Positions 13,701 through 35,200 of a stretch of 64,000 nt of DNA are shown in pieces. Position numbers and translations under genes: made by a program. The first letter of the stretch is position 1; every line of letters begins with the position of its first letter. The notes under the pieces were generated by a model. It did not search any database and was not told where the DNA came from. It saw nothing but the letters and a program-made list of their open reading frames with translations. Origin of the DNA: Antedon mediterranea (lineage: Eukaryota > Echinodermata > Crinoidea > Comatulida > Antedonidae); contig NC_092672.1 of the NCBI RefSeq assembly GCF_964355755.1, positions 31,182,501-31,246,500 on the forward strand, written 5' to 3'.

Positions 13701-15959
13701 AAAAATAACCTAGAATATATAATTATATAATTTAGGATAAAAAATTACAGTATAATAACATAACTAACATCTTCTTTATAAAAATTATTTAAATTATATT
13801 TCAATAGTTTCATGATAATTATAAATGAAATAACTACCGATATTGGTAAATAAAAAAAAAATATGTATACATAAATTATAATTCCAGTATATATATAGTA
13901 TATACTATATATACATTATATATAGTATAGATTAAAGATTGCAATAATAAACAACAACTAATATTTTGTGTAAGACATAAATAGTATATGAGTATAAATA
14001 ATGATAATAAGCATATTAACTAAGCAGTATAATATTTAGATATATAATGATTCTTTAACTTTTTTCGGAAAGTAAATAATGATATTGACGTTTTGATATT
14101 TGGTGGGATATGATTCCACAAATTAGGACCTGATATAGTTATAAAAAATTTAGTTTTTGTAAGTCTAGCAAAAGGAATGTTTAAATGAGAAGTTCTTAAA
14201 TTGTAATTGTGAAATTTGGTACGTTTACAGAGCATATCAATCATAGAAATAGGAAGTTGGTTTTTAAAATAATTAAACATAAAACTGGCAACTTGAACAT
14301 TGTGGATATCCGTTAATTTTAATATACCAAGACGTTTAAAAAGGGGTTCAGATGAGGTTCTATATGGTGAAAAAGTAATAATTCTAGCTGCACGTTTTTG
14401 TAATTTAGTTAATCTAGCAATATTAGAAGAGTAATCTGCAGCCCAAATAATGTTACAATACTGGAAATAAGGAAGTACAAGTGTGTTATAAAGAGAAATT
14501 AAAATATTTAGAGGGAAGAAGTGCTTAAGTCTGTTAATAATACTAATAGATCTTGATATTTTTTTCGAAACGTAATTTTGATGACTGGTCCATTTGAGGT
14601 TTTCATGAATATATACACCTAAAAAAAGTGTTTCAGTTTTGCGTTCCAAACAGTAAGTCACAATGCCCAACAGTAAGTCACATTGCCTACAGTAAGTCAC
14701 AATTTACAAGATCCTTTTTGTAAGTTAAATGTTATCACTATTTTTTCATTCATCTACAGATGCTCTAGCATTTGGTTGCTACATGGAAAACAGATGGTGT
14801 CAAAGTTCAATGAAGAGGTAGCGATATTCTTATTACAGTACAGTACTCTAAAGCCTCTTTCTCACAGGCATCCCAAAATGACAGTATAGAATAAGAGATG
14901 CCTGACAAATTCACACCAAAGACATTGTGATACACTTTACTGCACAAGGCATCACACATCAGACAGGAGATATATAACAGAAGAGAATATTCCAATAATA
15001 TTACTTGGTCTTGAGCAGGTATGGATGCCTCCTTGACCCGTTCTAAAAACCCATACCATCGTGGCATTAGTGTATTTCCCGTATATCCCTGGAACAAGTA
15101 CAATTTTGTGAGAAAGAGGCTTTATCTAAACATTGCAAAAATTTAACTTAAATAATATTTGTTTTGCCCATAGATTAGTAGTACAGTAATTAGTTGTGAA
15201 TATTCTAAATTTTGTATTTTCAGGCTAAAAATGTGTTAAATGTGAATATAGCCTTATTTCGTCTACCTCAGTATACAACAGATGTTCTTGTGACCTTCAA
15301 TGACCCTATGCAAATTAAGTAAGTCCAAAAAACACATTGATCATACATACATCGCTGTCATACTATTTCCCCTTCAATAATCTAGGTAGGCCCCTTACAA
15401 AGATCAAGTTGATATAGCCTAGCTTTACAAACATACCTTTCTGCTCCAAGTTTGACAATAACAACTACCTGATAATATCCTTTAGTCTTGCATTTTTTGT
15501 ATAATAATTAATAATAATAATAATTAAATAAATGATTAATTTAGTTCTGTGCATCGCTACACTTGCACACATGTTCTTGATTAAGTTGTCTGTAAGTTGA
15601 CAAAAATATCTGCACTCTGATTGGCTGAATCTTCAGAAATTCATTCATGCATGAAAAAAATGATAAATTTGTTTTTTACCATATTGTACAGACCCTTGTC
15701 CCCACCAAAAATGTTTTTAAAAGAGGTAGGGGTGGAGGTAGGAGTTGGGGATGAAACCACAATATTTTGAACTGATATATCTTGTTGTAGATATAATTTT
15801 ATTTTATTCAACCTAAAATATTTTTATATTACTTTTTGTAGCCCTGATAGTAGCAGTAGCACAATGCCAACTGGACAGAGGAATGCCTGGACAATGATGC
15901 AATTTAAGACGGTCATCTGTACTCTGAACCTCATTGACCCTTCACTCTTTACATCTTGA
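10793..15959 (+). CDS. RANGRF: Ran guanine nucleotide release factor (Mog1)
   Basis: Six exons: 10793-10875, 11243-11356, 11713-11808, 14760-14817, 15224-15318, 15842-15959. They join in phase to about 187 residues; human RANGRF has 186. Family motifs: [11 protein letters not shown] at the N-terminus, [18 protein letters not shown] (exon 2), KYHF across the exon 2/3 junction, [15 protein letters not shown] (exon 4), [17 protein letters not shown] (exon 5) and a C-terminus ending [11 protein letters not shown]. Mog1 binds Ran and promotes nucleotide release in nuclear transport; in vertebrates it also aids sodium-channel trafficking. Exon 2 starts after ttctag at 11242, chosen because it gives [12 protein letters not shown], matching the family; a later AG would drop three residues and break phase. 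Intron 3 is swollen by a minisatellite and a LINE. Confidence 0.97.
11803..13515 (+). repeat. Minisatellite of 5'-splice-site units, RANGRF intron 3
   Basis: Roughly 80 tandem copies of a 20-bp unit, aagtcacaatgcccaacagt, with variants acccaac for gcccaac and gagtcac for aagtcac, plus occasional ttt-containing spacer units. The array begins at the exon 3 donor itself: the exon ends gaagtcacaatgcacca and the intron starts gtaagtcacaa, the same sequence as a repeat unit. Each junction between units recreates ca/gtaagt. Three more units follow the LINE insertion at 14648-14705, about 55 bp before exon 4. Confidence 0.97.
13518..14647 (-). mobile_element. 5'-truncated non-LTR retrotransposon inside the minisatellite
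   Basis: An open frame (about 14020-14650, minus) encodes the end of a reverse transcriptase: [14 protein letters not shown], then [18 protein letters not shown] and LQKRAARII, typical of the region after the RT palm in CR1/jockey-like LINEs. The catalytic palm is missing, so this is 5'-truncated. The 3' end at low coordinates finishes in ctgaatctgaatcaatg. Minisatellite units flank both sides. Clade is uncertain. Confidence 0.88.
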
Positions 15960-16178
15960 CTTAAACAGAATGGTCAGAATGAAGAAAAAAAATGTGATGT
16001 GTCCAAATAGAGGCGGAGGATGTACTCCAACATTAAGAAGATCGAAAGGTTGAATGTTCGAATCAAGTTGGCTACTATAATAGCTGGTTCAGAGATGTTG
16101 CATGAAACTTCTGATCATATAGGCTTACTATTATAGGCATGCACAAATAACAATTTACTAACATTTCTAAAAGTTATC

Positions 16179-16331
16179 AGGGGCGGATCCAAGGGAGGCT
16201 CCAAGGGAGGCCCAGTCGGCCCGGGCCCCCAATTCTAATGCTAAAGATAAGACATCAAATTAACCTCAGCCCTTCAACTCGCTATTTTTAGGCCCTCTGC
16301 CCCACCTATTTCAAAATCTTGGATCCGCCAA
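16179..16331. mobile_element. MITE with ggcggatccaag ends
   Basis: Left end ggggcggatccaagg and right end atcttggatccgcc are inverted copies around a short non-coding core. Related diverged elements are at 24655-24800 (ggcggattcag and atggatctgcc) and 54349-54660 (tcaggggcggtcgcaggacg and gcgtccgcccctga). Confidence 0.7.
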
Positions 16332-16941
16332 TGTTTATTAGAGGTGCGTTGCGCTATTTATTCTAGCAACTAATTGGATGTAATATGTATTGAGACAGAA
16401 ACAACCTTCTAAAAAACAAAATTCAGACATAAAACGTAGGTTTGAAAAATATTTTAATCTTAAACCAAAATTTTAAGGAGTTATTCAAAATTCGAGAGGT
16501 CGGAAGATTTGATGAAACATCGAGAGGCTCCTAGAGAAATCAGGAGGATTGGAACTTATGTCAAAACGTCAATGCAGTTGATTTTTGACACAATATTCTT
16601 ACAAACCAAAGGAGAAGGCTAAAATAAGATTTAAATACTGGAAAACAATAAAATATTTATCAAATATTAATACATTGGTCAGTGGGATTAATACAAAACA
16701 TCTTTGGGACAAAGTGTCTCCTTAATAGGGGTATCCCACTGTTCAGCTGTTTTAATGTACGTTTTTCTATTTTATGCAGAGAAATAAATACAATCAAAAA
16801 ATAAACAATATCTTGGAATCGTTATGTTGTTGAAGCTTACAAATAAAGAGGTTATAACCAAGTAGAGAGTGAACTAGTTCATTGCCAATGGTAAAATAAT
16901 GTCTTGGTATAATATATCCTATATTTTCATGAGGATCATAT

Positions 16942-17077
16942 AAAGCTCTCTACACTATTAAACTGGTTTGACAAAAAAATGTGATGTTCCTAAATATGGT
17001 AGTAATATGACATCATCGTATCCATATATGGGCATAGCATTTTTGTCACCATTTTTTATAGTGTAGACATAGCCTAA
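16942..17077. mobile_element. MITE family A, copy 1
   Basis: Palindromic element with ends like agctctgtctacactatc and gatagtgtagacagagct. The interior has tgtgatgtgcccaaat, an atatggtagtgatatgac segment and cacatcaca. This copy is diverged. Other members: 23042-23195, 30506-30676, 52818-52940 (right end missing), 58981-59237, and a relic at about 52586-52710. Confidence 0.8.
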
Positions 17078-18344
17078 GAACGCATTCTCGCGTTAATACG
17101 CTGGTGTAATGGTGTGTGACTGAATAGTGAGCGTGACTTCACATTGGCATGTCTGATTAGAGTTCAGACTCTAGTTAGTTATGTAACCTCTTTGACAGAT
17201 AAATGTACTTATAGACACATAATGGTTTTACATCATTAATATCTGTTATCAGTTTTTTATCACACACAGTATGGTTTCACAGTGGAATAATGTGTTTTTA
17301 TGACCTTGAAAGTGATTTCTTTTTTACTATTTTGTAAAGACATATTTACCAAAAATCAAGGTCTTGTAAATTGACAACACTTTCAAAAAATCATCTGCCT
17401 AAAATTGTTGGGAAATTTAAATGAAATAATAAAAAAAAAAATGTTTTAAAGATAACAATAGCCTCTTATTTCAGATGGAGCAAATAACTTTATAATTATT
17501 GCATTTTAAAATGGCGGTATTTGAGCCCTAATCAGACATAAGTCTATTTACCAACTCCTTTATTATATACATTGCTAATACAACAGAAACCTCCTTTAGA
17601 ACACCTCCTTTAGAACACCTCCTTTCCCGTGAAACAAACAAGGTCACAAAATCTCAAATTTATGCCTAAAAAATGCATTAAATAAAATGCAAAGAAAACT
17701 CAACTTCCCAAAAAATACAGACCTCTTCTTAAAACTAGAAGAAAATATGAGGAAGAACTAAATTCAATTGTTCAAAAAAGATAAATTCCTAATTACTTTA
17801 CCAATAAAATTTAGTGCTTACAAATTTTAACTTATTTTATATCAAATAAAAGAGACTCTAATAAACAGAAATGTCAAATACTCTTAATGGAAGTAGACAT
17901 ATTATTATTGTATAAAATATTTACCAAATCTGTGGTTTTAAAATAATTGGATCTACTTTAAAAATATAAATACCCTGTCATATATCTGTGTATTAAAATA
18001 ATATTGCATTATATAATATTTAATAAATTGAGGACACTAGTATAATAAATGTCCAATTAAATACCCAATTTATCACCCAATTCTAAACCTTCTTTCTATT
18101 ACCCAGATGTAAAGTACAAAAATATTCCTATTAAAAGGAAATAGGGAAATACTGAAATATTGATTGAGTTAAGTGAAATACTTAATATTTAGGAGAAATA
18201 TCTCACCCGAGTGTGATTGGTGAATACGGCCACAGGGGCCTGGATGTATAGCTATTAGTCTTTATCCAAGAAGACTTGTTCTACCACCAGAACCATGGAG
18301 CGAGTGCTGTAAAACCTTGTCGATATTAAGGCAACCATTCTCTA

Positions 18345-18575
18345 AAGCGTGGTTCCCACTAGGACGCAACAGAAGGACATAGATGTTACGTATTAACCCA
18401 AAGTGCTGTAAGAACATGCCCTTGCGGGAACGACATCAGCATGTTACCGTAGACGTATATTTAACACCATTTTGTGCTTTACAAATTTTATAGTCGCAAC
18501 TTCTTGATAGATCGGAGTATTTCCTTATTGCATTATTACAGGCAGATTTTTAGTGGGAACCAAGCTTTAACCGCT
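18345..18575. mobile_element. MITE family B, degenerate copy
   Basis: Begins agcgtggttcccactagg and ends agtgggaaccaagctt. The interior has drifted from the type members at 36115-36860. It lies between RANGRF and CDA. Confidence 0.65.
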
Positions 18576-18914
18576 CTTATTGAGGTCTTTTTACATTTAT
18601 GTTTGTTGGTGTTTTCCTTTAAAGACGGTCTTACTGAAAAACAACTTTCAGTTGAGTTAAGTATCCGTGATTAAATAAAGCTTATTATTATTATATTATT
18701 ATTTGGCATCATACATATTTTTTTTTTATTTATTTCCTACATGAAATATAGTTAAGAAAGAATGTTCTCTCTTTGATATACAATACTGTATGTAAAATAT
18801 TATTCAAAAAGAAATAATAAATAATTTATATCAAAGATGTTTGATATAGTACCATATGCATTATGTAAATAAGCAATAATATTATGTAAGCTGGTTTTAT
18901 TATGTAAGCCGTTT

Positions 18915-28153
<9,239 letters not shown>

Positions 28154-29219
28154 TTCGGTTAATTAATTACAAAAAAATTGGTTGATTTAGCTCCATTAAC
28201 TGGTATCCCAATCAAACAGCTGCAGCAGCATGTGTTTATACCACAACGTAAATAAAAACAAACGTGTAGTAGTAGTTGAGCTTGAGCGGCAAAACAAACG
28301 ATGGCGCTGTTCAATGAAATTAAAAACAAATGAAATGTTCAGTATATTATATTTATATATCTCCCTCGCTTGATTTCGAATACAGTACGTTTTTAAACGA
28401 AATTGATTGTTATTAAATAGATACTATTTTATCCACAAATAGGCCTATGTCTACTTATTTGTTGTATCACATATTATGATTAGCGCATGGGAAACGCGCG
28501 TGTCGTGGACCCATTTAACGCGTGACACTATTATTATTGCTGTCAGAGACTTTGGCGATAACAAGTTATGGAAGCTTAGTAGGTGGTGATTTCTAGTAGG
28601 CCTACAATCAATTTGAATATACCTAAGTACGCGGTCTCTCAGACACAAAAAATGTTAGACAATAAACGTTTTGAATTGAATTGACTAATTTAAAAACCTT
28701 AAATATCGATTTATTTTTGGTAAATCTATTTAAATATCGAATGATTGGAGATTTCAGGATACAGTCACTGGGCCTAATCGCCATGTTGCACGTCACTGAA
28801 AAATTCTCTTCTACGTCATGTATGATAATGAAATGTTCAATTCTTGCCTCCTATTAGATCAATATTTTCTGTTATTGATTTGAAATTTGATCGATCAAAG
28901 AATTCGATTCCAGCTTCTAGGTCGAGTAATGATATTGAATTTACATTCAGATCAGCATAATCGATAAATATTTTACGTTCGAAGTATATTTTGCTAAATT
29001 GGAATGTAAATATATTAAAATAATCAATAACAACATTGCTCTTGGACAGTTATTGAAGAAACTTGACCCAATAGCCACAATCATTCTCATTACAAATTGA
29101 AGCGCAATCGAAGCACCGCCTTAATATCAATAATTCCCCGATGCACTGCACTTAGTTAGTAGTGCTCTCGAGCCCGTTTTTAGTAGGCCTAAAAGTTATA
29201 TCAAAGAAGAGGCGTTGAA
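28154..29219. promoter_or_regulatory. Divergent intergenic region, CDA / EAR gene
   Basis: 1066 bp separate the two start codons. Both promoters must lie here, but no convincing core elements were identified. Near 28640-28682 a LINE-like tail (aataaacgttttgaattg) is present. Confidence 0.4.
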
Positions 29220-32200
29220 ATGGCAAACTTCTTTGAAACTAGAATGTTTAAACCAATTGCTTGTATCGCTCTGTTGATGTTAACCCAGTGTTATGGGTAT
29301 GTGGAATGCGATATAAAGCCACCAAAAACGTCGTCTTCTCAATTCTACGGTCACCCTAACACAGCAATGTCAAACGAGATTGGCATATTGAATGCGACCC
29401 AATTAGAGTGTATGCAGCTTTGTCGAAAGGACGCACGTTGCCTAGCTTTTACGTACGCTGCTGATACGCAAGAGTGCGCGACGTTTGATCAGGATAGCCT
29501 CACTGGACCGGAACACATGGAGACGGTATCTGGTGTCTGGTTCTATGACATGCAGGGAAAGAATTTAACCCAGGTAAGAATGGAAGGATTGGTCTCCACT
29601 CTATAGAGACGCAACGCAAGAAAGCACAACGTAAGCGTGGTTCCCACTAGAACGCAACGCAACGTAACGCAGCGACGTATCGACGCAAAGTGATGTATTG
29701 CGTAATCGCAAGTGGGAACCGAGAGGAAGAAACATTGCTGTAAAAATCGCAGGTTTGATTTCACGCAGGTGGAGGCAAACACAATGATTGGAAGGGCATT
29801 TTCTTACGTTGCGTAGATTGCGTTACTTTGCGTCGCAAGTGAGAACCAAGCTTAGGTGATTTGACCAATCTCAAGCGCTGGGTTACAATAGTCGCTTGTC
29901 ATTGGTCAAACTTACTTGAGTTGCGCGCGTTTACGTTCTTGCGTTTCGTCCTAGTGGGAACAAAGCTTTATAAACATTACAATTAAATTGATTATTATCA
30001 TTTTTCATAGATATTTTGTCGTTTTTTATTATCTTGATGGTTTGGCTCACCTTTCTACTATGCCAATAAATATTATATATAACCTAATAATATTTATTGG
30101 CATATAAAGGTGCGTCAACCCACACCAAGATATCTAAGTGTTATGTTTAAGATATTTTAATAGAAAGTAATGATGTTTTACTGATTCATTTCCAAGTTTT
30201 AGTAAAAATGTTTTACAGACCGTTTTACCACCACGTTTGTATTGATTCAATTAGTTCAGATCTGTCATTATTTAATATAACATACGGGTTATTCGATAGG
30301 ATGAGACTACTGTATTGGTAAAGTCAACTATAATTATAAGTTATATAAGCACGGTCGACCATGCATGGAAATCAATATCTGAAATAACGATTCATGGTTA
30401 GATTAAATTTGAATTATTAATTAAATACAGTATATCTTTGTACAAAATGTCCGAATCATTTATAGTTACAATACTACGACACGTCTGTTTCGAAAATACG
30501 TTCGTAAAGCTATGTCTACACTATCAAACTAGTTTGACAAAAAAGTGTGATGTGCCCAAATGTGGTAGTGATATATGCCCAAATATAGTAGTGATATAAC
30601 ATCATCATATCCATATATGGGCACATCACATGGTTTTTGTCACGTAAATACAAGTTTGATAGTGTAGACAGAGCTTAAGGACGTAAGCGCAAAGTAAGTA
30701 ATTTGACCAATCACAAGCGATGGATTATTTGAACTATCACTTGTCATTGGTCAACTCGCTTACGTTGCATAGTATTTCTAATGGGAACCACGCTTTTTAA
30801 ACTTAAATGTTATAATGATTTTACAGAGTTACTTTAAAACTTGCCAAACAAGCAACGGATGTCGAAACGGCGGCTCGTGCATCAACGATTGCTCTGATCT
30901 GGGATACAGTTGCGCATGCCGAAAACAATTTTATGGACGATTTTGTGAAAATGGTATGTGCATTATTTTTACTGACAAGCCAAATCTATGCTGCTCTACA
31001 AAATAAGGGGTATGATCAGCGTGAGCGATGCATGATGGGACGGAATTGAGAGAAATAGCGGCCTCACAGTTTTTATTATATATATTAGGCGTGGTAACCG
31101 TAAAAATATTAACACTAATACTAACTCTAACATTGGCATAAGTATTGCATTCAATAATGTTAACAGAATCAAAAACAAATTATATGAAATTAAGAATTTT
31201 TTAATTAATTGTAAAATTGACATATTTGGTATTGCCGAAACTTTTCTTAAATCAAATGAGTCTATAAGGATAAATGGTTTTAAATGGTATGGTAAAAATA
31301 GAGTAGGAAAAGGGGGAGGAGGTATTGGCCTACTTGTCTCAGATAAAGTAACTGTTTTAGATGATAATCTTTATGATTCGTTTTGTGATGACATTGAGAG
31401 ATGTTGGATTCGTGTTAAAATTTGTGATAAATTGCTTAATATTGCTGTGGTATATTTTCCAGTAGAGGGGTCTAATCCTGACCTTGCTGATGAACTATAT
31501 AACCAACTACTCTCTGAAATAATTCAAATTGAAAATGAAGTTGAAAATTGTGACCCACTTATCTTAATTGTAGGCGATTTTAATGGCAGAATAGGTAATA
31601 ATGTAAGTAATGGTGATCCCATAATTAATTCTAATGGGGAGCGTTTGATAAATTTTAGTATTGACACAGGGCTAAATATTCTAAACTGCTCACAAAAATG
31701 TTTTGGAAAGATAACTTGGTTTAGACACCCACACTCAAGCTGCATTGATTATGTGCTTTCCTCGTGTAGTGTCGATAAATTTATACATAAAATGGTCATC
31801 GATGAGGAAAGAAACTACCACATGGGTAGTGACCATAATGTGCTACTAGCCTATCTTAAATTTGAATATAATACTAATGTAAAAAATTCGAATGATAATA
31901 AACGACAAGTTTGGAATATTAAAAGCGATCAAGACTGGTCTGCTTACAAAAATTCAATTATTGATAAATTTGACAACATTTGGTTTAATAATAACCTTGA
32001 GGATATTAGTGATATAAATTATGGTTGGGAAAAATGGAAAGATACTCTTATTTCAGTTACTAATAATACAATTGGCTTTAAGGATGTTAAAAGCAAAAGT
32101 AAACAATGGTGGGATAAGACAATAGACACTGCCATTCAAGAACGTAAACGTGCTTGTAAGGAGCATCGTGCATGGTCTAAACATAATAGGGCAGATCTTG

Positions 32201-35200
32201 ATAAGGGGGATGCTTTATGGAAGGATTATAAAATGAAAAAAACTCAAGCGAAAAATGTAATAAAAAATAAAATGATGCAATTGAAAGTTGACAAAAGTGT
32301 TGCCATAGCGAAAGCAGGTGGTCAGAGTTCTAAAGACTTTTGGAACGAATTAAGGGGGCCTAAGAAGGTAATTGTTCCTTCTAACCTAAAAATTCCCGAC
32401 TCTACACAAGTTACCTCAGACAAACAGGTTATGGCTAACTTGATTAAAATTTATTGGAGTAACTTGGGTAATCAAACTGGTGTCAATACTTATAATGATA
32501 TAGTTATCAATAGTCATGTTTCTGATATTAGGGAAAATTATATAAATTATGTTAATGATGATCCACAAAAAGTACTGGATGATATAAGAATTTCATTTGA
32601 AGATGTTAAAAGTTCAATACTTCGTTCTAAAAACAATAAAGCACCTGGTGTTGATGGCATCACTAACGAATTGTTAAAGAACGGAGGTGACTGCCTTATT
32701 AGGGCACTTACATATCTTTTTAACTATTTTGTTAAATCAGAGAAAATTCCCACCGAGTGGAATAAAGGGATCATTATACCTATCCATAAAAAAGGTAGCA
32801 AGAACGATTTAAATAACTATAGAGGTATCACATTATCATCATGTGTTGCTAAAATTTTCAATCGTATTATTTGTGATCGTATCTCAGAATTTCTTGAGAG
32901 TAATAGTATTCTTACGGAAATCCAGGGAGGCTTTAGGAAAAATCATAGATGTGAGGACCACATATTTACACTTAAAAGCATATTGGCTACGCGAAATGCG
33001 GAAAATAAGTTAACATACTTAGCCTTCCTGGATTTCCGTAAGGCTTTTGACACGGTTTGGCGTAATGGCCTTTTGTCAATAGCATGGAATACTGGTATCC
33101 GTGGTAAAGTCTGGAAAATTATTGATAAACTTTATACAAACGTCAAATGTAATGTTAAGTTTGGTGATATTGTAACTGATTATTTTGATGTCGATGAAGG
33201 GGTTAAGCAAGGCTGCGTATTATCACCGACCTTATTCTGTATTTTTATAAATGAACTCTCCAAAATGTTATATAATGAAAATGTCGGATGTCATACTTTA
33301 GGCACAAAAATTAGCTGTCTTTTTTGGGCTGACGACGTTGTCTTGATTGCTAAAGATGAAAATGATCTGGAGAAAATGTTATCTATCGCTGGAATTTTCT
33401 CCAAAAAATGGAAACTTAACTTTAATTATGACAAATCAAATGTTGTGGTTGTTGGTAAACGTACTAATAAAACTAAACAATGGCCTCTTGTAAACCACTT
33501 CATCAAAGAAGTAGATTGTTACAAATACTTGGGAGTGAATATTTCAAGAAACTTCTCCGAAAGTATACATGTTAATGATGTAGTTAGAAAAGGAAATAGA
33601 TTAATTGGATATATCAAGTCCATTTTTAATGAGCAAGAAGATTTTAATAGGATTTATTTTGGTAATATCTTGTGGAAAACTATAGCACTACCTTCAATTA
33701 ACTATGCATGTGCAATATCAGCTTATAGTGCCAGTGATTACAAAAAAATCGAAAACATTCAGCTACAAATGGCTAAAACACTACTAAAAGCACCGAGGAA
33801 CACGCCATCATTGGCTCTGTTGGGTGACTTAGGATGGGATAGCATTGAAAATACCCATAATGAAATAAAAATTAAATATTTTGACAGGCTTATCAACTAC
33901 TTAGAAGCCCATCGTTGGCCAAAGCTGCTGTTGCATGCATTATTTACCTTGCATGACAATAATGTTAATATAAAATGGCGATGGTTAAACTCAATTAAAA
34001 GTATTCTGAATAATACTGGATTTAATCATGTATTTTCAAATAACATACCTATAGATTCAGCATGGTTTAAATCTTTTAAGTGTGTTAATCGTCAAATGTA
34101 TGAATTGGATTGGTTTAATAAAAGCTGTACCAAACCATCATTATCACTTTATGTTAAATTTAAAAAAATGCCTGAGTTAGAAAATTATCTTACTGTTAAA
34201 ACTGATTTTCATGGTGCTCAATTGAAATTTAAGGCAAGGTCAAATACTCTTCAACTTGAAAGTAGATTAAGTAAATGGGATATGAATAATACTGGTAATT
34301 GTATGTTATGTAAGGATGAACCTGAAGATTTATATCATTTTATGTTAAATTGTAAAGTACTACAAGAAGTGCGAATTTCAGAATTTGAATGCTTGGAACA
34401 AAACCTTAATGATTCTGGTCTTTCAGATCTATGGAATTCACTCCAGTTAAATAATTCAGAGGTTATCTTAATGATTATACTTGGTGGTGATTGTTCTGTT
34501 CTCATTCCAACAATGTCGATTAATATGGTAAACAAAGCCCATGACATTCTTGATAAATTCTGCAAATCATATCTTAAGAAAGCATGGGCCTTTAGACAAC
34601 GTATAAAGTCTAACATTATCGAATGATTTTTTTTAATTTTTTTATTGTATGTAAGTTGGTTTAGTTATCTTAATTCTGTTTACAGTCATCAAATAATTCA
34701 CCACAGCTGAAATAATTTAATCTATGCTTTCCTGTTTATTGATGTCCCTAATTTGGGTTCCTATTGTTCCTTATTATTTTTGCTGGTAGACACTGTGTAT
34801 CAAGAATGTGTATATCTTAACATAGATTCTAAGTACTGTATATTCCTTTGTTCATATACTAATTGATATGCTAATTTAGTGTCCAAGCTTATGTATGTGG
34901 GTTGCATTTAATTGGTTTTAGTATTACAGTTTATTTTTAATTTGGTTTTATCGAACTTCCGTTTTATCTGAGTATTATCTGTTTTAATCTAGTTTATCTT
35001 TATTTTTATACTCATATTTTTTATATTGTATGTTTAATTGTTTTAAGGATGCACCATTATTATGTGTGCCGCTGTTCAAAAAGCGTTTTCCAAATAAATT
35101 ATTATTATTATTATTATTATTACTGGTGGCCGACCCCTGGCTGTGTCCGTCCTACGCTATATTGCTCCCAATTCCTTCCCATCGTGCATCGCTCACGCTA

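Larger units (their letters stand above)
15960..18914. other. Tail-to-tail gap between RANGRF and CDA
   Basis: Contains the 3' UTRs of both genes and repeats, with no supported coding exon. Visible repeats are a foldback element at 16179-16331, a MITE at 16942-17077 and a degenerate MITE at 18345-18575. A possible plus-strand polyadenylation signal (aataaa) lies near 16785, and a minus-strand one (tttatt on the plus strand) near 18727. Confidence 0.55.

Noticed and set aside
29543-29782. Recurrent ORF with CVKSNLRFLQQC, also near 36577
   Set aside because: The same peptide recurs because it is a translation of MITE family B, not a conserved gene.
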